Assembly (NCBI GenBank): GCA_023015935.1
Contig: JALKAY010000003.1
Location: 62,001 to 126,000 of the forward strand
Length of the DNA: 64,000 nucleotides
Reading direction: 5' to 3'
Source: Flavobacteriaceae bacterium F08102
Lineage (GTDB): Bacteria; Bacteroidota; Bacteroidia; Flavobacteriales; Flavobacteriaceae
In this document: in pieces, positions 17,162 through 24,892 of the stretch
Layout: each line of letters starts with the position of its first letter
Numbering within the stretch: the stretch's first letter is position 1
Notes under the pieces: model-generated
Databases searched by the model: none
What the model was told of the DNA's origin: nothing
Seen by the model: the letters and a program-made list of their open reading frames with translations, nothing else
Translations under genes and position numbers: made by a program

Positions 17162-17634
17162 TCTTATAGAAAAAGAGAAATTAGTATAAAAGTCTTACCC
17201 AGCAGTGAGACTTTTTTTATGCTATTTGGTTAAGTTATAAGATACCCTTTTTCGTTTAATGCGAGGATTTTTTGGCGTAAATTACCGGTATTTATACAGG
17301 GTGTTTTGAGATGTTACCAATAATTTTTAAGTGATGTTTCGTGTGAATTTTAAAAATTAAATGCTGATTTTTAGATTCAATGCATCAAAAATGGGATGCT
17401 TAAAATGGACGTTTGCAAGCTGTTTTTCCATGCTTTTAGATTTGCCTTTACCTGTTGAAGTTGTGTGTCAATAGCACATTTAATTAGTCTATTTGGAGGT
17501 AAAACGCGCTCGGGGCTTTTACTTTGCCTTTTGTAATAGAACCAATTAAAGAATAGAACACTAGGCTCCCTATAAAGCGCCATTGATACTGGGATGGACC
17601 TGCATCGATTGTTTTAAAGTGAGTAAATTAACGG
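17162..17634. other. Gene-free interval of 473 bp with a terminator
   Basis: Starts with the terminator of the transaldolase gene (17188-17218). The rest, between convergent genes, contains one minus-strand frame of 68 codons (17377-17583) that starts with ATG but has no recognisable domain, no -7 promoter box and unremarkable composition; I do not call it. No RNA gene seen. Confidence 0.5.
17188..17218 (+). terminator. Rho-independent terminator after fsa
   Basis: A 10-bp stem (AAAGTCTTAC with GTGAGACTTT, one G-U pair) and a 6-nt loop, followed by a run of seven T. Confidence 0.85.
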
Positions 17635-18120
17635 TTATTTCATGGAAGGTAAAATTCTACGTAATTCTAACGTATAGTCATATTGTAGATCAGGGTGCAA
17701 CGTAGCCATATCCTTTCGAATTAAGGCAACTTGTCGTTCGACGAGATTTGTTAGCGTAACGTTTTGTTGGTAAGGGGGGCTTAGCTGTGTCATTTCTTCG
17801 AGAAAATAGAGTAATAATTCAACCGCCGTGCTTTTCTTTTTTGAATAGCGGATGTATTTTTTTAGTAATCGAAGAATTTTTCGTATAGACTTTTTGATAT
17901 AGTAATAACTATGTGTATTTATTTCTAAAAATAACTGGTGAACTTCCTCTTTTACATCGGCTATAAAATGTTCTTCATCCTCAGCCTCAAATAATAAATA
18001 GGTCAATAATTCCTTATTCTCTTTTTTGAAACGAGATAATGTTAAACATAGATTAACGAGTTCGCTCGAATTCAAGTGACTCAATTCAGTTTTTAATTCT
18101 TTTACAGAAGCCGTTTTCAT
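17635..18120 (-). CDS. Conserved hypothetical helical protein
   Basis: A 161-residue protein with no signal peptide or membrane helix, predicted to be almost entirely alpha-helical and rich in Leu, Lys and Glu. Landmarks: KELKTELSHLNSSELVNLCL at the N-terminus and a basic helix SIRKILRLLKKYIRYSKKKS in the middle. The composition and the leading helix pattern recall small uncharacterised families common in Flavobacteria, but I cannot assign a domain with confidence. The start codon lies only about 20 bp beyond the terminator of the M28 peptidase gene on the same strand, leaving little room for a separate promoter. Confidence 0.7.
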   Translation of the reverse strand: MKTASVKELKTELSHLNSSELVNLCLTLSRFKKENKELLTYLLFEAEDEEHFIADVKEEVHQLFLEINTHSYYYIKKSIRKILRLLKKYIRYSKKKSTAVELLLYFLEEMTQLSPPYQQNVTLTNLVERQVALIRKDMATLHPDLQYDYTLELRRILPSMK

Positions 18121-18141
18121 AAGATTAATGTTTCTATAGAT

Positions 18142-18179
18142 AAAAAAAAGAGACTGATAAAAGCAGTCTCTTTTTTTTT
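18142..18179 (-). terminator. Rho-independent terminator after the M28 peptidase gene
   Basis: A symmetrical hairpin AAAAAGAGACTG / CAGTCTCTTTTT with a 7-nt loop, bordered by an A-run on one side and nine T on the other. On the minus strand it follows the peptidase stop codon (18237) by about 60 bp and precedes the next minus-strand gene. Confidence 0.85.
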
Positions 18180-18236
18180 AAGTTGTACACCATATTTTTT
18201 TATACAGTTGTAATAGTAGGTTTGAATCCGAAACTC

Positions 18237-19808
18237 CTATTTTCCGGCTTTGTCAACAACCACCCGATTTGGACGATTGGCCAATTCCCAAGCGGTGTAA
18301 AAAACCAATTTAGTTCTGTTTTCTAACAAGTCATACTCAATTTTATCAGGTGTATCGGTTGGTTGGTGATAATCATCATGTGTACCGTTAAAATAGAATA
18401 TAATTGGGATATTATTTTTTGCAAAATTATAATGGTCTGATCGATAGTAAAATCTATTCGGATCATTTTCATCATTATAGGTGTAATCTAATTCTATATT
18501 GGTGTACTTTTTATTAACTTCTTCAGAAAGATTGTGTAATTCGGTACTTAATTTATCACTACCAATTAGGTAAATATAATTTCTATTTCCTTCTCTTTTT
18601 GGATCAATTCTACCAATCATATCGATATTTAGATTTGCAACGGTATTGGCTAAAGGAAAAATAGGATCATAATCTGTATAATATTTAGAACCCAATAAGC
18701 CTTTTTCTTCACCTGTTACATGAAGAAAAACAACGGATCTTTTTGGACCTTGTCCATTGTCAGCAGCCAATTTAAATGCTTTAGCAATTTCTAATAATGC
18801 AACACTTCCAGACCCATCATCATCTGCACCATTATTAATTTGACCGTCATTATTTATTCCAATGTGGTCGAGGTGTGATGAAATGACAATGTATTCATCT
18901 GGCTTTTCTGAACCTTTAATAAATGCAACAACATTCTCTGAATCGACATCTCTCATACCAGATACATAAGAAATAGAAGCGGGCATTTTAATGGTAACAG
19001 ATTTGTCTTTATTCAAAAGGTCAGGCATAATAGCATCGGCCACTTTGGTATTGATCATAAAGAAATTCATCTTTTTTATTTCTTTTTTAGCATCACCTGT
19101 TTTTAGGCTAATTCTTCCTCTGAAGTTCGTTAACTGTGGAGCAGCTAATTTGTAAAATTCAGGATCGTAAAATAAAACAGCTGCAGCACCTTTAGCATCA
19201 GCTAATTGTGATTTAAGCGCCATTTGTTGTCTATTATTTGACCATTTAGATCTTTCTGATGATCCAGAAATTACATAAGTGCCATCTTTCTTTTTAGGTT
19301 CGCCGCCTTTTATAACAACAATTTTACCTGCAACATCAACACCTTTATAACTATTGTAGTTGCCATCTTCAATTCCATAGCCCACATAGACCAATTCATT
19401 TGAGGTGGCTGTTCCTGTAGTACATCTATAAGGGACAAAGTCATCACCCATTGCGTATTCAATATCCCCAATCTTAAAGGTAACATCTGGTTCTCCTTGG
19501 GTTTCAAGTGCAACTTTTTGAAAATAATTGTCACCACCTAAAGCCGCAGGAATCCCTAAATCTACATAGTGCTTTTTAATGTAATTTACCGCTTTCTTTT
19601 GACCTGGAGTTCCGGTTTCTCGTCCTTCGAATTCATCAGACGCGTAAACGTATAACATTTCTTTTAGGTTGGCACTTGTAATGCTATTTGCGAAATCGGT
19701 TACTGTTTTTTGAGAAGTAACAGCAGTCTCTTGTGTCGTGGATTTTTGTGAAGAACCACAACTGACCATTAGGGCGGCAATGACCACCAGGGTAAATAAT
19801 TTTTTCAT
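18237..19808 (-). CDS. M28-family metallopeptidase, lipoprotein with PA domain
   Basis: A lipoprotein signal (MKKLFTLVVIAALMVSC, Cys17) is followed by an N-terminal region, a protease-associated (PA) domain around residues 135-260 (VGYGIEDGNYNSYKGVDVAGKIVVI is its start, given in part) and a C-terminal M28 zinc-peptidase domain. Zinc ligands and catalytic residues are intact: SSHLDHIG (His), NGADDDGSGS (Asp), TGEEKGLLGS (Glu pair), NIDMIGR (Asp) and YHQPTDTPDKI (His). The expected role is aminopeptidase-type peptide trimming at the cell envelope. 523 residues is normal for PA-M28 fusions. Monocistronic with its own terminator; a -7 box lies 70 bp upstream. Confidence 0.92.
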   Translation of the reverse strand: MKKLFTLVVIAALMVSCGSSQKSTTQETAVTSQKTVTDFANSITSANLKEMLYVYASDEFEGRETGTPGQKKAVNYIKKHYVDLGIPAALGGDNYFQKVALETQGEPDVTFKIGDIEYAMGDDFVPYRCTTGTATSNELVYVGYGIEDGNYNSYKGVDVAGKIVVIKGGEPKKKDGTYVISGSSERSKWSNNRQQMALKSQLADAKGAAAVLFYDPEFYKLAAPQLTNFRGRISLKTGDAKKEIKKMNFFMINTKVADAIMPDLLNKDKSVTIKMPASISYVSGMRDVDSENVVAFIKGSEKPDEYIVISSHLDHIGINNDGQINNGADDDGSGSVALLEIAKAFKLAADNGQGPKRSVVFLHVTGEEKGLLGSKYYTDYDPIFPLANTVANLNIDMIGRIDPKREGNRNYIYLIGSDKLSTELHNLSEEVNKKYTNIELDYTYNDENDPNRFYYRSDHYNFAKNNIPIIFYFNGTHDDYHQPTDTPDKIEYDLLENRTKLVFYTAWELANRPNRVVVDKAGK

Positions 19809-19884
19809 TTCGTTTAATTATGTTAGTATTTTCGGTTTTACTCAAGCCAATAAAATGGTCTGATCGTAATGTGCCACGATATTA

Positions 19885-19892
19885 CAAAATTA
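19885..19892 (-). promoter_or_regulatory. Putative -7 element of the M28 peptidase gene
   Basis: On the minus strand this reads TAATTTTG, matching TAnnTTTG, and would give a leader of about 70 nt. The -33 element is not convincing. Confidence 0.45.
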
Positions 19893-19940
19893 TTAGGATA
19901 AATTCGTTATGAATTTTAGTATATTTTTCAATGTTTCCTA

Positions 19941-19996
19941 GGTAACCATTTGACTTATTGAATTTATTTTTATCGGTTGGTTACCGAATAAATTCA
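19941..19996. repeat. Interleaved inverted repeats upstream of uvrB
   Basis: Two inverted repeats overlap: GGTAACC at 19941-19947 with GGTTACC at 19979-19985, and TGAATTTATT at 19959-19968 with AATAAATTCA at 19987-19996 (10 bp, perfect). A short third pairing, TCGGT/ACCGA, lies inside the second. The first two cannot both form as simple nested stems. They lie between the divergent peptidase and uvrB genes. Confidence 0.6.
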
Positions 19997-20030
19997 CTGT
20001 TTTATCAGAATTATTAGCTAATTTTACTGT

Positions 20031-22022
20031 ATGCAATTTAAACTAAAATCTAAATTTAGCCCCACTGGGGATCAGCCCGAAGCTATTCGTCAAATTACCG
20101 AAGAAATTCGTGCCGGAGAGCGCTATCAAACTCTGCTTGGGGTGACGGGATCGGGAAAAACATTTACCATTGCGAATGTAGTTGAAAATCTACAACGCCC
20201 TACTTTAGTCTTAGCCCACAATAAAACGCTAGCAGCGCAATTGTATGCAGAGTTTAAGCAGTTTTTCCCAGAAAATGCGGTGGAGTACTTTGTGTCCTAT
20301 TACGATTATTATCAACCTGAAGCTTATATTCCAAGTAGTGGTTTGTATATAGAGAAAGATTTGTCGATTAATGACGATATTGAACGTATGCGATTAAGTA
20401 CGACTTCTTCTTTGTTGAGTGGGCGTCGCGATGTATTGGTAGTTGCTTCTGTTTCTTGTCTTTATGGAATTGGAAACCCAGTAGAATTTAAGAAAAATGT
20501 CATTACTATTCAAGTTGGAGAACAAATAGCTCGTACAAAATTTCTTCATAATCTCGTACAAAGCCTCTATGCTAGAACTGAACATGAAGTTAAAAGTGGA
20601 ACTTTTAAAGTAAAAGGGGATACCATTACGGTTTTTCCTTCTTATGGCGATTATGGATACCGGATTCATTTTTTTGGAGATGAGATTGAGGAAATTGAAA
20701 GTTTTGATATTGTAAACAATACCGTTATTGAGAAATTTGAAACGTTGAATATTTATCCAGCAAACCTTTTTGTAACCTCACCGGATGTTTTACAAAATGC
20801 GATTCATATGATCCAAGAAGATTTGGTTAAACAAGTAGCCTATTTTAAAGAAATAGGAAAACATCTGGAAGCAAAACGATTGTTAGAACGGACAGAATTT
20901 GATTTGGAAATGATTAGGGAGCTCGGATATTGCAGTGGAATTGAAAATTATTCAAGGTATTTGGATGGTCGACAACCGGGGTCTCGGCCGTTTTGTCTAC
21001 TTGATTATTTTCCAGAGGATTATTTGATGGTTATCGATGAAAGTCATGTAACAATTCCACAAACACATGCAATGTACGGTGGAGATCGATCGCGGAAAGA
21101 AAATTTGGTAGAATACGGATTTAGACTACCTGCCGCAATGGATAATAGACCCTTGAAATTTGAGGAATTTGAAGCAATACAAAATCAAGTAATTTATGTT
21201 AGTGCCACGCCAGCCGATTATGAATTACAACGAACCGGAGGGGTTTATGTTGAACAAGTTATTCGCCCTACGGGGTTACTTGATCCTGTAATTGAAATTC
21301 GCCCTAGTCTTAATCAGATAGATGATTTAATTGAAGAAATTCAATTGCGTGTAGAGTGTGATGAACGTGTTTTGGTTACTACATTAACCAAGCGAATGGC
21401 AGAAGAGCTTACCAAATACCTTAGTCGAATTCAGGTACGATGTAGGTACATTCACAGTGATGTAGATACCTTAGAGCGTGTAGAAATTATGCAGGACTTA
21501 CGAAAAGGCTTGTTTGATGTGCTTATCGGTGTGAATTTGTTGAGAGAAGGGCTCGATTTGCCAGAGGTATCCCTCGTGGCTATTTTGGATGCTGATAAAG
21601 AGGGGTTTTTGAGAAGTCATCGTTCATTAACGCAAACCGTGGGTCGTGCTGCACGTAATATTAATGGTAAAGCAATCTTGTATGCAGATAAAATCACCCA
21701 TAGTATGCAACTCACCATTGATGAAACTGAGCGTCGAAGAGAAAAACAAATTGCTTATAATAAACGTCACGGGATTACACCAACTCAGATAAAAAAGGCC
21801 ATTGATGAAACTTTATCTAAAAAGAATATAGCATCGTATCACTATGATAATGCGGCGGAGAAAGCGGCAGAAGAAGAATTAGCCTATGTGCCCAAGGAGG
21901 AAATTGCGAAGCGTATTAGAGAGCGTCAAAAGGCCATGGAACGTGCTGCAAAAGCCTTGGATTTTATTCAAGCCGCACAATTACGTGATGAAATAAAGTT
22001 GTTAAAAGAGCAATTAGCCTAG
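20031..22022 (+). CDS. uvrB: Excinuclease ABC subunit B
   Basis: UvrB is the damage-verifying helicase-like subunit of nucleotide excision repair; it receives DNA from UvrA and recruits UvrC. The 663-residue protein has Walker A GVTGSGKT (residues 37-44), the beta-hairpin region SYYDYYQPEAYIPSSGLYIE, the DESH Walker B in MVIDESHVTIPQ, helicase motifs V-VI (GVNLLREGLDLPE; SLTQTVGRAARN) and a C-terminal UVR domain binding UvrC (RQKAMERAAKALDFIQAAQL). All catalytic motifs are intact. The upstream region carries inverted repeats that could be regulatory. No canonical SOS box was recognised. Confidence 0.97.
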   Translation: MQFKLKSKFSPTGDQPEAIRQITEEIRAGERYQTLLGVTGSGKTFTIANVVENLQRPTLVLAHNKTLAAQLYAEFKQFFPENAVEYFVSYYDYYQPEAYIPSSGLYIEKDLSINDDIERMRLSTTSSLLSGRRDVLVVASVSCLYGIGNPVEFKKNVITIQVGEQIARTKFLHNLVQSLYARTEHEVKSGTFKVKGDTITVFPSYGDYGYRIHFFGDEIEEIESFDIVNNTVIEKFETLNIYPANLFVTSPDVLQNAIHMIQEDLVKQVAYFKEIGKHLEAKRLLERTEFDLEMIRELGYCSGIENYSRYLDGRQPGSRPFCLLDYFPEDYLMVIDESHVTIPQTHAMYGGDRSRKENLVEYGFRLPAAMDNRPLKFEEFEAIQNQVIYVSATPADYELQRTGGVYVEQVIRPTGLLDPVIEIRPSLNQIDDLIEEIQLRVECDERVLVTTLTKRMAEELTKYLSRIQVRCRYIHSDVDTLERVEIMQDLRKGLFDVLIGVNLLREGLDLPEVSLVAILDADKEGFLRSHRSLTQTVGRAARNINGKAILYADKITHSMQLTIDETERRREKQIAYNKRHGITPTQIKKAIDETLSKKNIASYHYDNAAEKAAEEELAYVPKEEIAKRIRERQKAMERAAKALDFIQAAQLRDEIKLLKEQLA

Positions 22023-22032
22023 GCCTAATTTT

Positions 22033-22878
22033 TTATAAATCGCGTTTTAACAAAAGTCTATACGATAAAAAGATAAATATACCTGTCCAAATTACGGGTA
22101 TTAGAAATTCATACCAATGTACCCCATACCCTGTACCTACATCAGCCCCAACTTGTTTTGCCATTCCTTTCACAGTATTTAAGCGCGTAAACGGTTGTTT
22201 GATCAGATTCGACATAGATTCTAAAGGGAAATAACGCATTATCGAATTTATTTTATCTAAGGTATTATCGGCATCTCTAAAATGATAAGATAAATAGCCT
22301 TTAAAAATCAATTCTACGAAAAATAAAACGAGTATTCCTCCAACTGCAAAAGCAGATCTTCGTACGAAGATCCCCATAAATAAACCTAAAGAAAAGAAGG
22401 CTACTAATTTTATAAAAAAAGCGAGGATGAATTCTAAGTCAGAAAAGATAATGCTCATTTCGTCGTAGGATGAGAAAATTAAGCCGAGAATCATTGAAGT
22501 AATAAATACAAAGAGGGTTGAAATTACCGCAAGTGTTAGTACCATATAAAATTTAGAGAGAATAAATTCCTTTTTGCTAAGACCATCGATTAAGTTCTGT
22601 TTTAAGGTTTTATTGCTGTATTCATTTGCCATCATAGACACGATAACCATGAGTAAGAAAAATTTAAAAATAGCTGCCATGTACGTGTTAAAATGCCAGA
22701 TATATGGGAAGTCAAAGATGCCCATATCTGCCAGATGAAACTCGAAATTCCCAAAATCAAATCGGATGGCTGCAAAAAGCGCAATGGAAATGAGAAGAGC
22801 AAAATAAATAATGGTTAATATGCGACTTGCACGATTATACTTGAGCTTATGGAATTCTATAGTTAAAAGTCGTAACAT
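22033..22878 (-). CDS. ABC-2 type transporter permease
   Basis: A 281-residue polytopic inner-membrane protein with about six helices: N-terminal ASRILTIIYFALLISIALF, helices around 60-85, 110-135, 145-175, 178-200 and 258-276, and a large extracytoplasmic loop between the first two. The N-terminal MLRLLTIEFHKLKYNR is the usual start of ABC-2 permeases. It is encoded 20 bp after its partner ATPase. The cargo is unknown; such pairs often export peptides or act in antibiotic resistance or gliding-related systems, but no evidence points to one of these. Convergent with uvrB, only 10 bp apart. Confidence 0.9.
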   Translation of the reverse strand: MLRLLTIEFHKLKYNRASRILTIIYFALLISIALFAAIRFDFGNFEFHLADMGIFDFPYIWHFNTYMAAIFKFFLLMVIVSMMANEYSNKTLKQNLIDGLSKKEFILSKFYMVLTLAVISTLFVFITSMILGLIFSSYDEMSIIFSDLEFILAFFIKLVAFFSLGLFMGIFVRRSAFAVGGILVLFFVELIFKGYLSYHFRDADNTLDKINSIMRYFPLESMSNLIKQPFTRLNTVKGMAKQVGADVGTGYGVHWYEFLIPVIWTGIFIFLSYRLLLKRDL

Positions 22879-22898
22879 AATGAAGCGGTATGGTTGGG

Positions 22899-23807
22899 TT
22901 AATTATTGTTGGTAAGGGTTAAGAACTGTTCCTCAAGACTTGGTTTTCGCTTTACTAAATGTGTAAGAACGATGCCCTGCTCAAATAAAAATCGGTTGAG
23001 ATCTGCAGCGCTAAAATCATCGACAAGCATTGCAATTAGTAAATCATCTCGTTCGTTTACGCTTCCAATAGATGGGTGGTTGTTTAAAAGGGTTCTCAAC
23101 ACGGAATTGTCACCATCAATTTTTAACTCAAAAAAACCTTTAGAAGCAACCATTTCATCTACCCTTCCTGAATATAACTTAACACCTTTTCGTATAACAA
23201 CAACATGGGTACACACTTTTTCAACTTCATCTAAAAGATGTGATGCGAGCAATATGGTCGTGCCTTTACTGGCAATTTCTTTGATTATTCCTCTAATTTC
23301 ATGGATTCCCTGTGGGTCAAGTCCATTTGTGGGCTCATCTAAAATGAGGATTTCAGGATCATTTAATAAGGCTGAAGCGATGGCTAATCGTTGTTTCATC
23401 CCCAATGAATACGTTTTAAACTTGCTGTCTTTTCGATCAAAAAGATTTACCAATCGAAGTTTTTCGTCAATTTTTTTAGTCGATACCCCTTTAATTTTGC
23501 AGATTAGCTTTAAGTTTTGCGTAGCTGTCATGTAGGGATAAAAATTGGGTCGCTCAATGATAGCACCTACTTTTTTAAGGGCTTCATGCGTATTCATACT
23601 TCCGTCAAACCAGCTAAACGTTCCTCCACTGCGATTTACAACGTTTAAGATAATTCCTAAGGTAGTAGATTTACCACTGCCATTAGGTCCTAAAATTCCA
23701 TAGACATTTCCTTTGTATATTTCAAAGGAAAGGTCATTTACAGCATGTACATTGCCAAATTTTTTATCGAGGTGTTGTATTGAAAGGATAGGTTCCAAGT
23801 GTGACAT
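22899..23807 (-). CDS. ABC transporter ATP-binding protein
   Basis: The ATPase subunit (302 residues) of a two-component ABC exporter. Walker A LGPNGSGKST, a Q-loop after the first helical segment, signature SLGMKQRL (a SLGM variant of LSGGQ usual in the BcrA/drug-type subfamily), Walker B LILDEPTNGLDPQG and the switch His in LLASHLLDEVEKV are all present. Residues about 220-302 form the C-terminal regulatory extension. It is paired with the permease at 22033-22878, presumably as a 2:2 complex. Confidence 0.93.
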   Translation of the reverse strand: MSHLEPILSIQHLDKKFGNVHAVNDLSFEIYKGNVYGILGPNGSGKSTTLGIILNVVNRSGGTFSWFDGSMNTHEALKKVGAIIERPNFYPYMTATQNLKLICKIKGVSTKKIDEKLRLVNLFDRKDSKFKTYSLGMKQRLAIASALLNDPEILILDEPTNGLDPQGIHEIRGIIKEIASKGTTILLASHLLDEVEKVCTHVVVIRKGVKLYSGRVDEMVASKGFFELKIDGDNSVLRTLLNNHPSIGSVNERDDLLIAMLVDDFSAADLNRFLFEQGIVLTHLVKRKPSLEEQFLTLTNNN

Positions 23808-23881
23808 AGGTTTTCGTTGTTTAAAATAAGACGCTTATGCGATAAAAACGTAACAGCCTAGTCAAAAAAAATGTCAATCTT

Positions 23882-24394
23882 CTAATTCATTAAATCGTCG
23901 AAATTGTCAAAGTCAAATTCGTCAAAGTTATCTAAAGAATTAAAATCATCATCCGTTGAAACATCTTCGCTCTTAAATTCTTTTTCAGGTGCTGTACTAG
24001 GAACTTGACCTACTGAAAGAATTAGTTTAGGTAGTTCTGTGGTTGTGAGGTCTTCTTCAATCGAAACCAGTTCAACAAAAAACGTCCACATTGAAAAGAA
24101 ATCGTATACGTAAATTAATTGTTTCTTTTCAGCATGTAAAACATCCGACAATTTAAAATTTTGCATGGCCGTTGACGCATTTTCTTCCATGTCAAATAGT
24201 GGGATTTCAGCACCTTGGTTCCATTCTTCATCAGACAGATAAAACGAAGCCATCTCTGTTCCATCAAATCCAAACGCATTGGTAATTCCGTTGTGTAAAT
24301 CTTCTAAAGTATCTGAAGGATCGAATAGCACATCGCGAATTACATCTTCTTCAGTATCTAAAATTAGTCGTATTTTATATATCATTTCTTTCAT
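23882..24394 (-). CDS. PRiA4_ORF3-like (IS1096 passenger TnpR-type) protein
   Basis: A 170-residue protein of the plasmid pRiA4b ORF-3-like family, often labelled IS1096 element passenger TnpR family protein. Visible markers are IYKIRLILDTEEDVIRDVLF, LEDLHNGITNAFGFDGTEMA, FYLSDEEW and YVYDFFSMWTFFVELV. Despite the label, there is no transposase or repeat nearby, and it is probably a chromosomal housekeeping member with unknown function. The last about 33 residues are an acidic, Phe-punctuated tail (FNSLDNFDEFDFDNFDDLMN). A -7 box sits 14 bp upstream; ATG 24385 (MIYKIR) is an alternative start. Divergent from menI. Confidence 0.85.
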   Translation of the reverse strand: MKEMIYKIRLILDTEEDVIRDVLFDPSDTLEDLHNGITNAFGFDGTEMASFYLSDEEWNQGAEIPLFDMEENASTAMQNFKLSDVLHAEKKQLIYVYDFFSMWTFFVELVSIEEDLTTTELPKLILSVGQVPSTAPEKEFKSEDVSTDDDFNSLDNFDEFDFDNFDDLMN

Positions 24395-24407
24395 CCAATA
24401 GAGAGGA

Positions 24408-24439
24408 CAAAGTTATGGAATTGACCCTAAAAATAGCAA
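24408..24439 (-). promoter_or_regulatory. Promoter of the PRiA4_ORF3-like gene
   Basis: Read on the minus strand: TTG at 24439-24437, 21 bases, then TAACTTTG at 24415-24408. This fits the Bacteroidetes consensus and would give a leader of about 10 nt. Confidence 0.7.
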
Positions 24440-24449
24440 ACTTTTGCTA
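24434..24449. promoter_or_regulatory. Palindrome in the divergent menI promoter region
   Basis: TAGCAAA-CT-TTTGCTA: seven-base perfect arms and a two-base centre. It covers the -33 TTG of the minus-strand promoter and abuts the likely -7 box (TACTTTTA, 24448-24455) of menI, so one bound dimer could affect both directions. Confidence 0.5.
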
Positions 24450-24473
24450 CTTTTACCACAAAGAGTTTAGCGA

Positions 24474-24890
24474 ATGAATACTGCAGAAAAATTAGAGAAA
24501 TTAAATGCCAGTATGGCAGATACATTAATGGAAACCTTAGGGATTACATTTATTTCTATGAATGATAATGAAGTAGTTGCAACCATGCCTGTGACCCCAA
24601 AGGTACATCAACCTGCGGGCTTATTACACGGAGGGGCCAGTGTTTCACTTGCTGAGAGTGTAGGGAGTGTTGCGGCATACAATGCTGTAGATGCTAGTAA
24701 ATTTGAAGTGAGGGGATTAGAAATTACAGCAAATCACGTACGAAGTATACGGGAAGGGATGGTCACTGCTACGGCTAAACCAATTCATATCGGAAGAACA
24801 ACACATTTATGGGAAATTCGAATAGTAGATGAACAAGATCGGCTTATTTCTATTTGTAAACTCACCACCATTGTTTTGAAAAAAAAATAA
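24474..24890 (+). CDS. menI: Hotdog-fold acyl-CoA thioesterase, probably 1,4-dihydroxy-2-naphthoyl-CoA hydrolase
   Basis: A 138-residue PaaI/YdiI-type thioesterase. The active-site signature is HQPAGLLHGGASVSLAES, with catalytic Glu61 and the substrate-gate His52/Gly53 pair; TTHLWEIRIVDEQDRLISICKLTT is the last strand pair (given in part). In E. coli and plants this subfamily hydrolyses DHNA-CoA in menaquinone synthesis. The assignment to MenI rests on the family plus the position two genes upstream of the isochorismate synthase gene; phenylacetate-type or other acyl-CoA substrates remain possible. First gene of a three-gene unit. Confidence 0.85.
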   Translation: MNTAEKLEKLNASMADTLMETLGITFISMNDNEVVATMPVTPKVHQPAGLLHGGASVSLAESVGSVAAYNAVDASKFEVRGLEITANHVRSIREGMVTATAKPIHIGRTTHLWEIRIVDEQDRLISICKLTTIVLKKK

Positions 24891-24892
24891 GC

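Noticed and set aside
17377-17583. Minus-strand 68-codon frame in a gene-free interval
   Set aside because: Starts with ATG but has no recognisable domain, promoter or conserved look; chance frame in AT-rich DNA is likely.
18181-18236. tRNA-like T-arm (GGTTTGAATCC) before the M28 peptidase stop codon
   Set aside because: Flanking bases do not form the T stem and no acceptor, D or anticodon arms can be placed.
22010-22045. Terminator between uvrB and the ABC permease
   Set aside because: Only a 5-bp ATTAG/CTAAT pairing with a following T-run is visible; too weak to call.
23882-24394. Possible mobile element because of the TnpR-like family name
   Set aside because: No transposase, terminal inverted repeats or target duplication nearby; the family is widespread on chromosomes.
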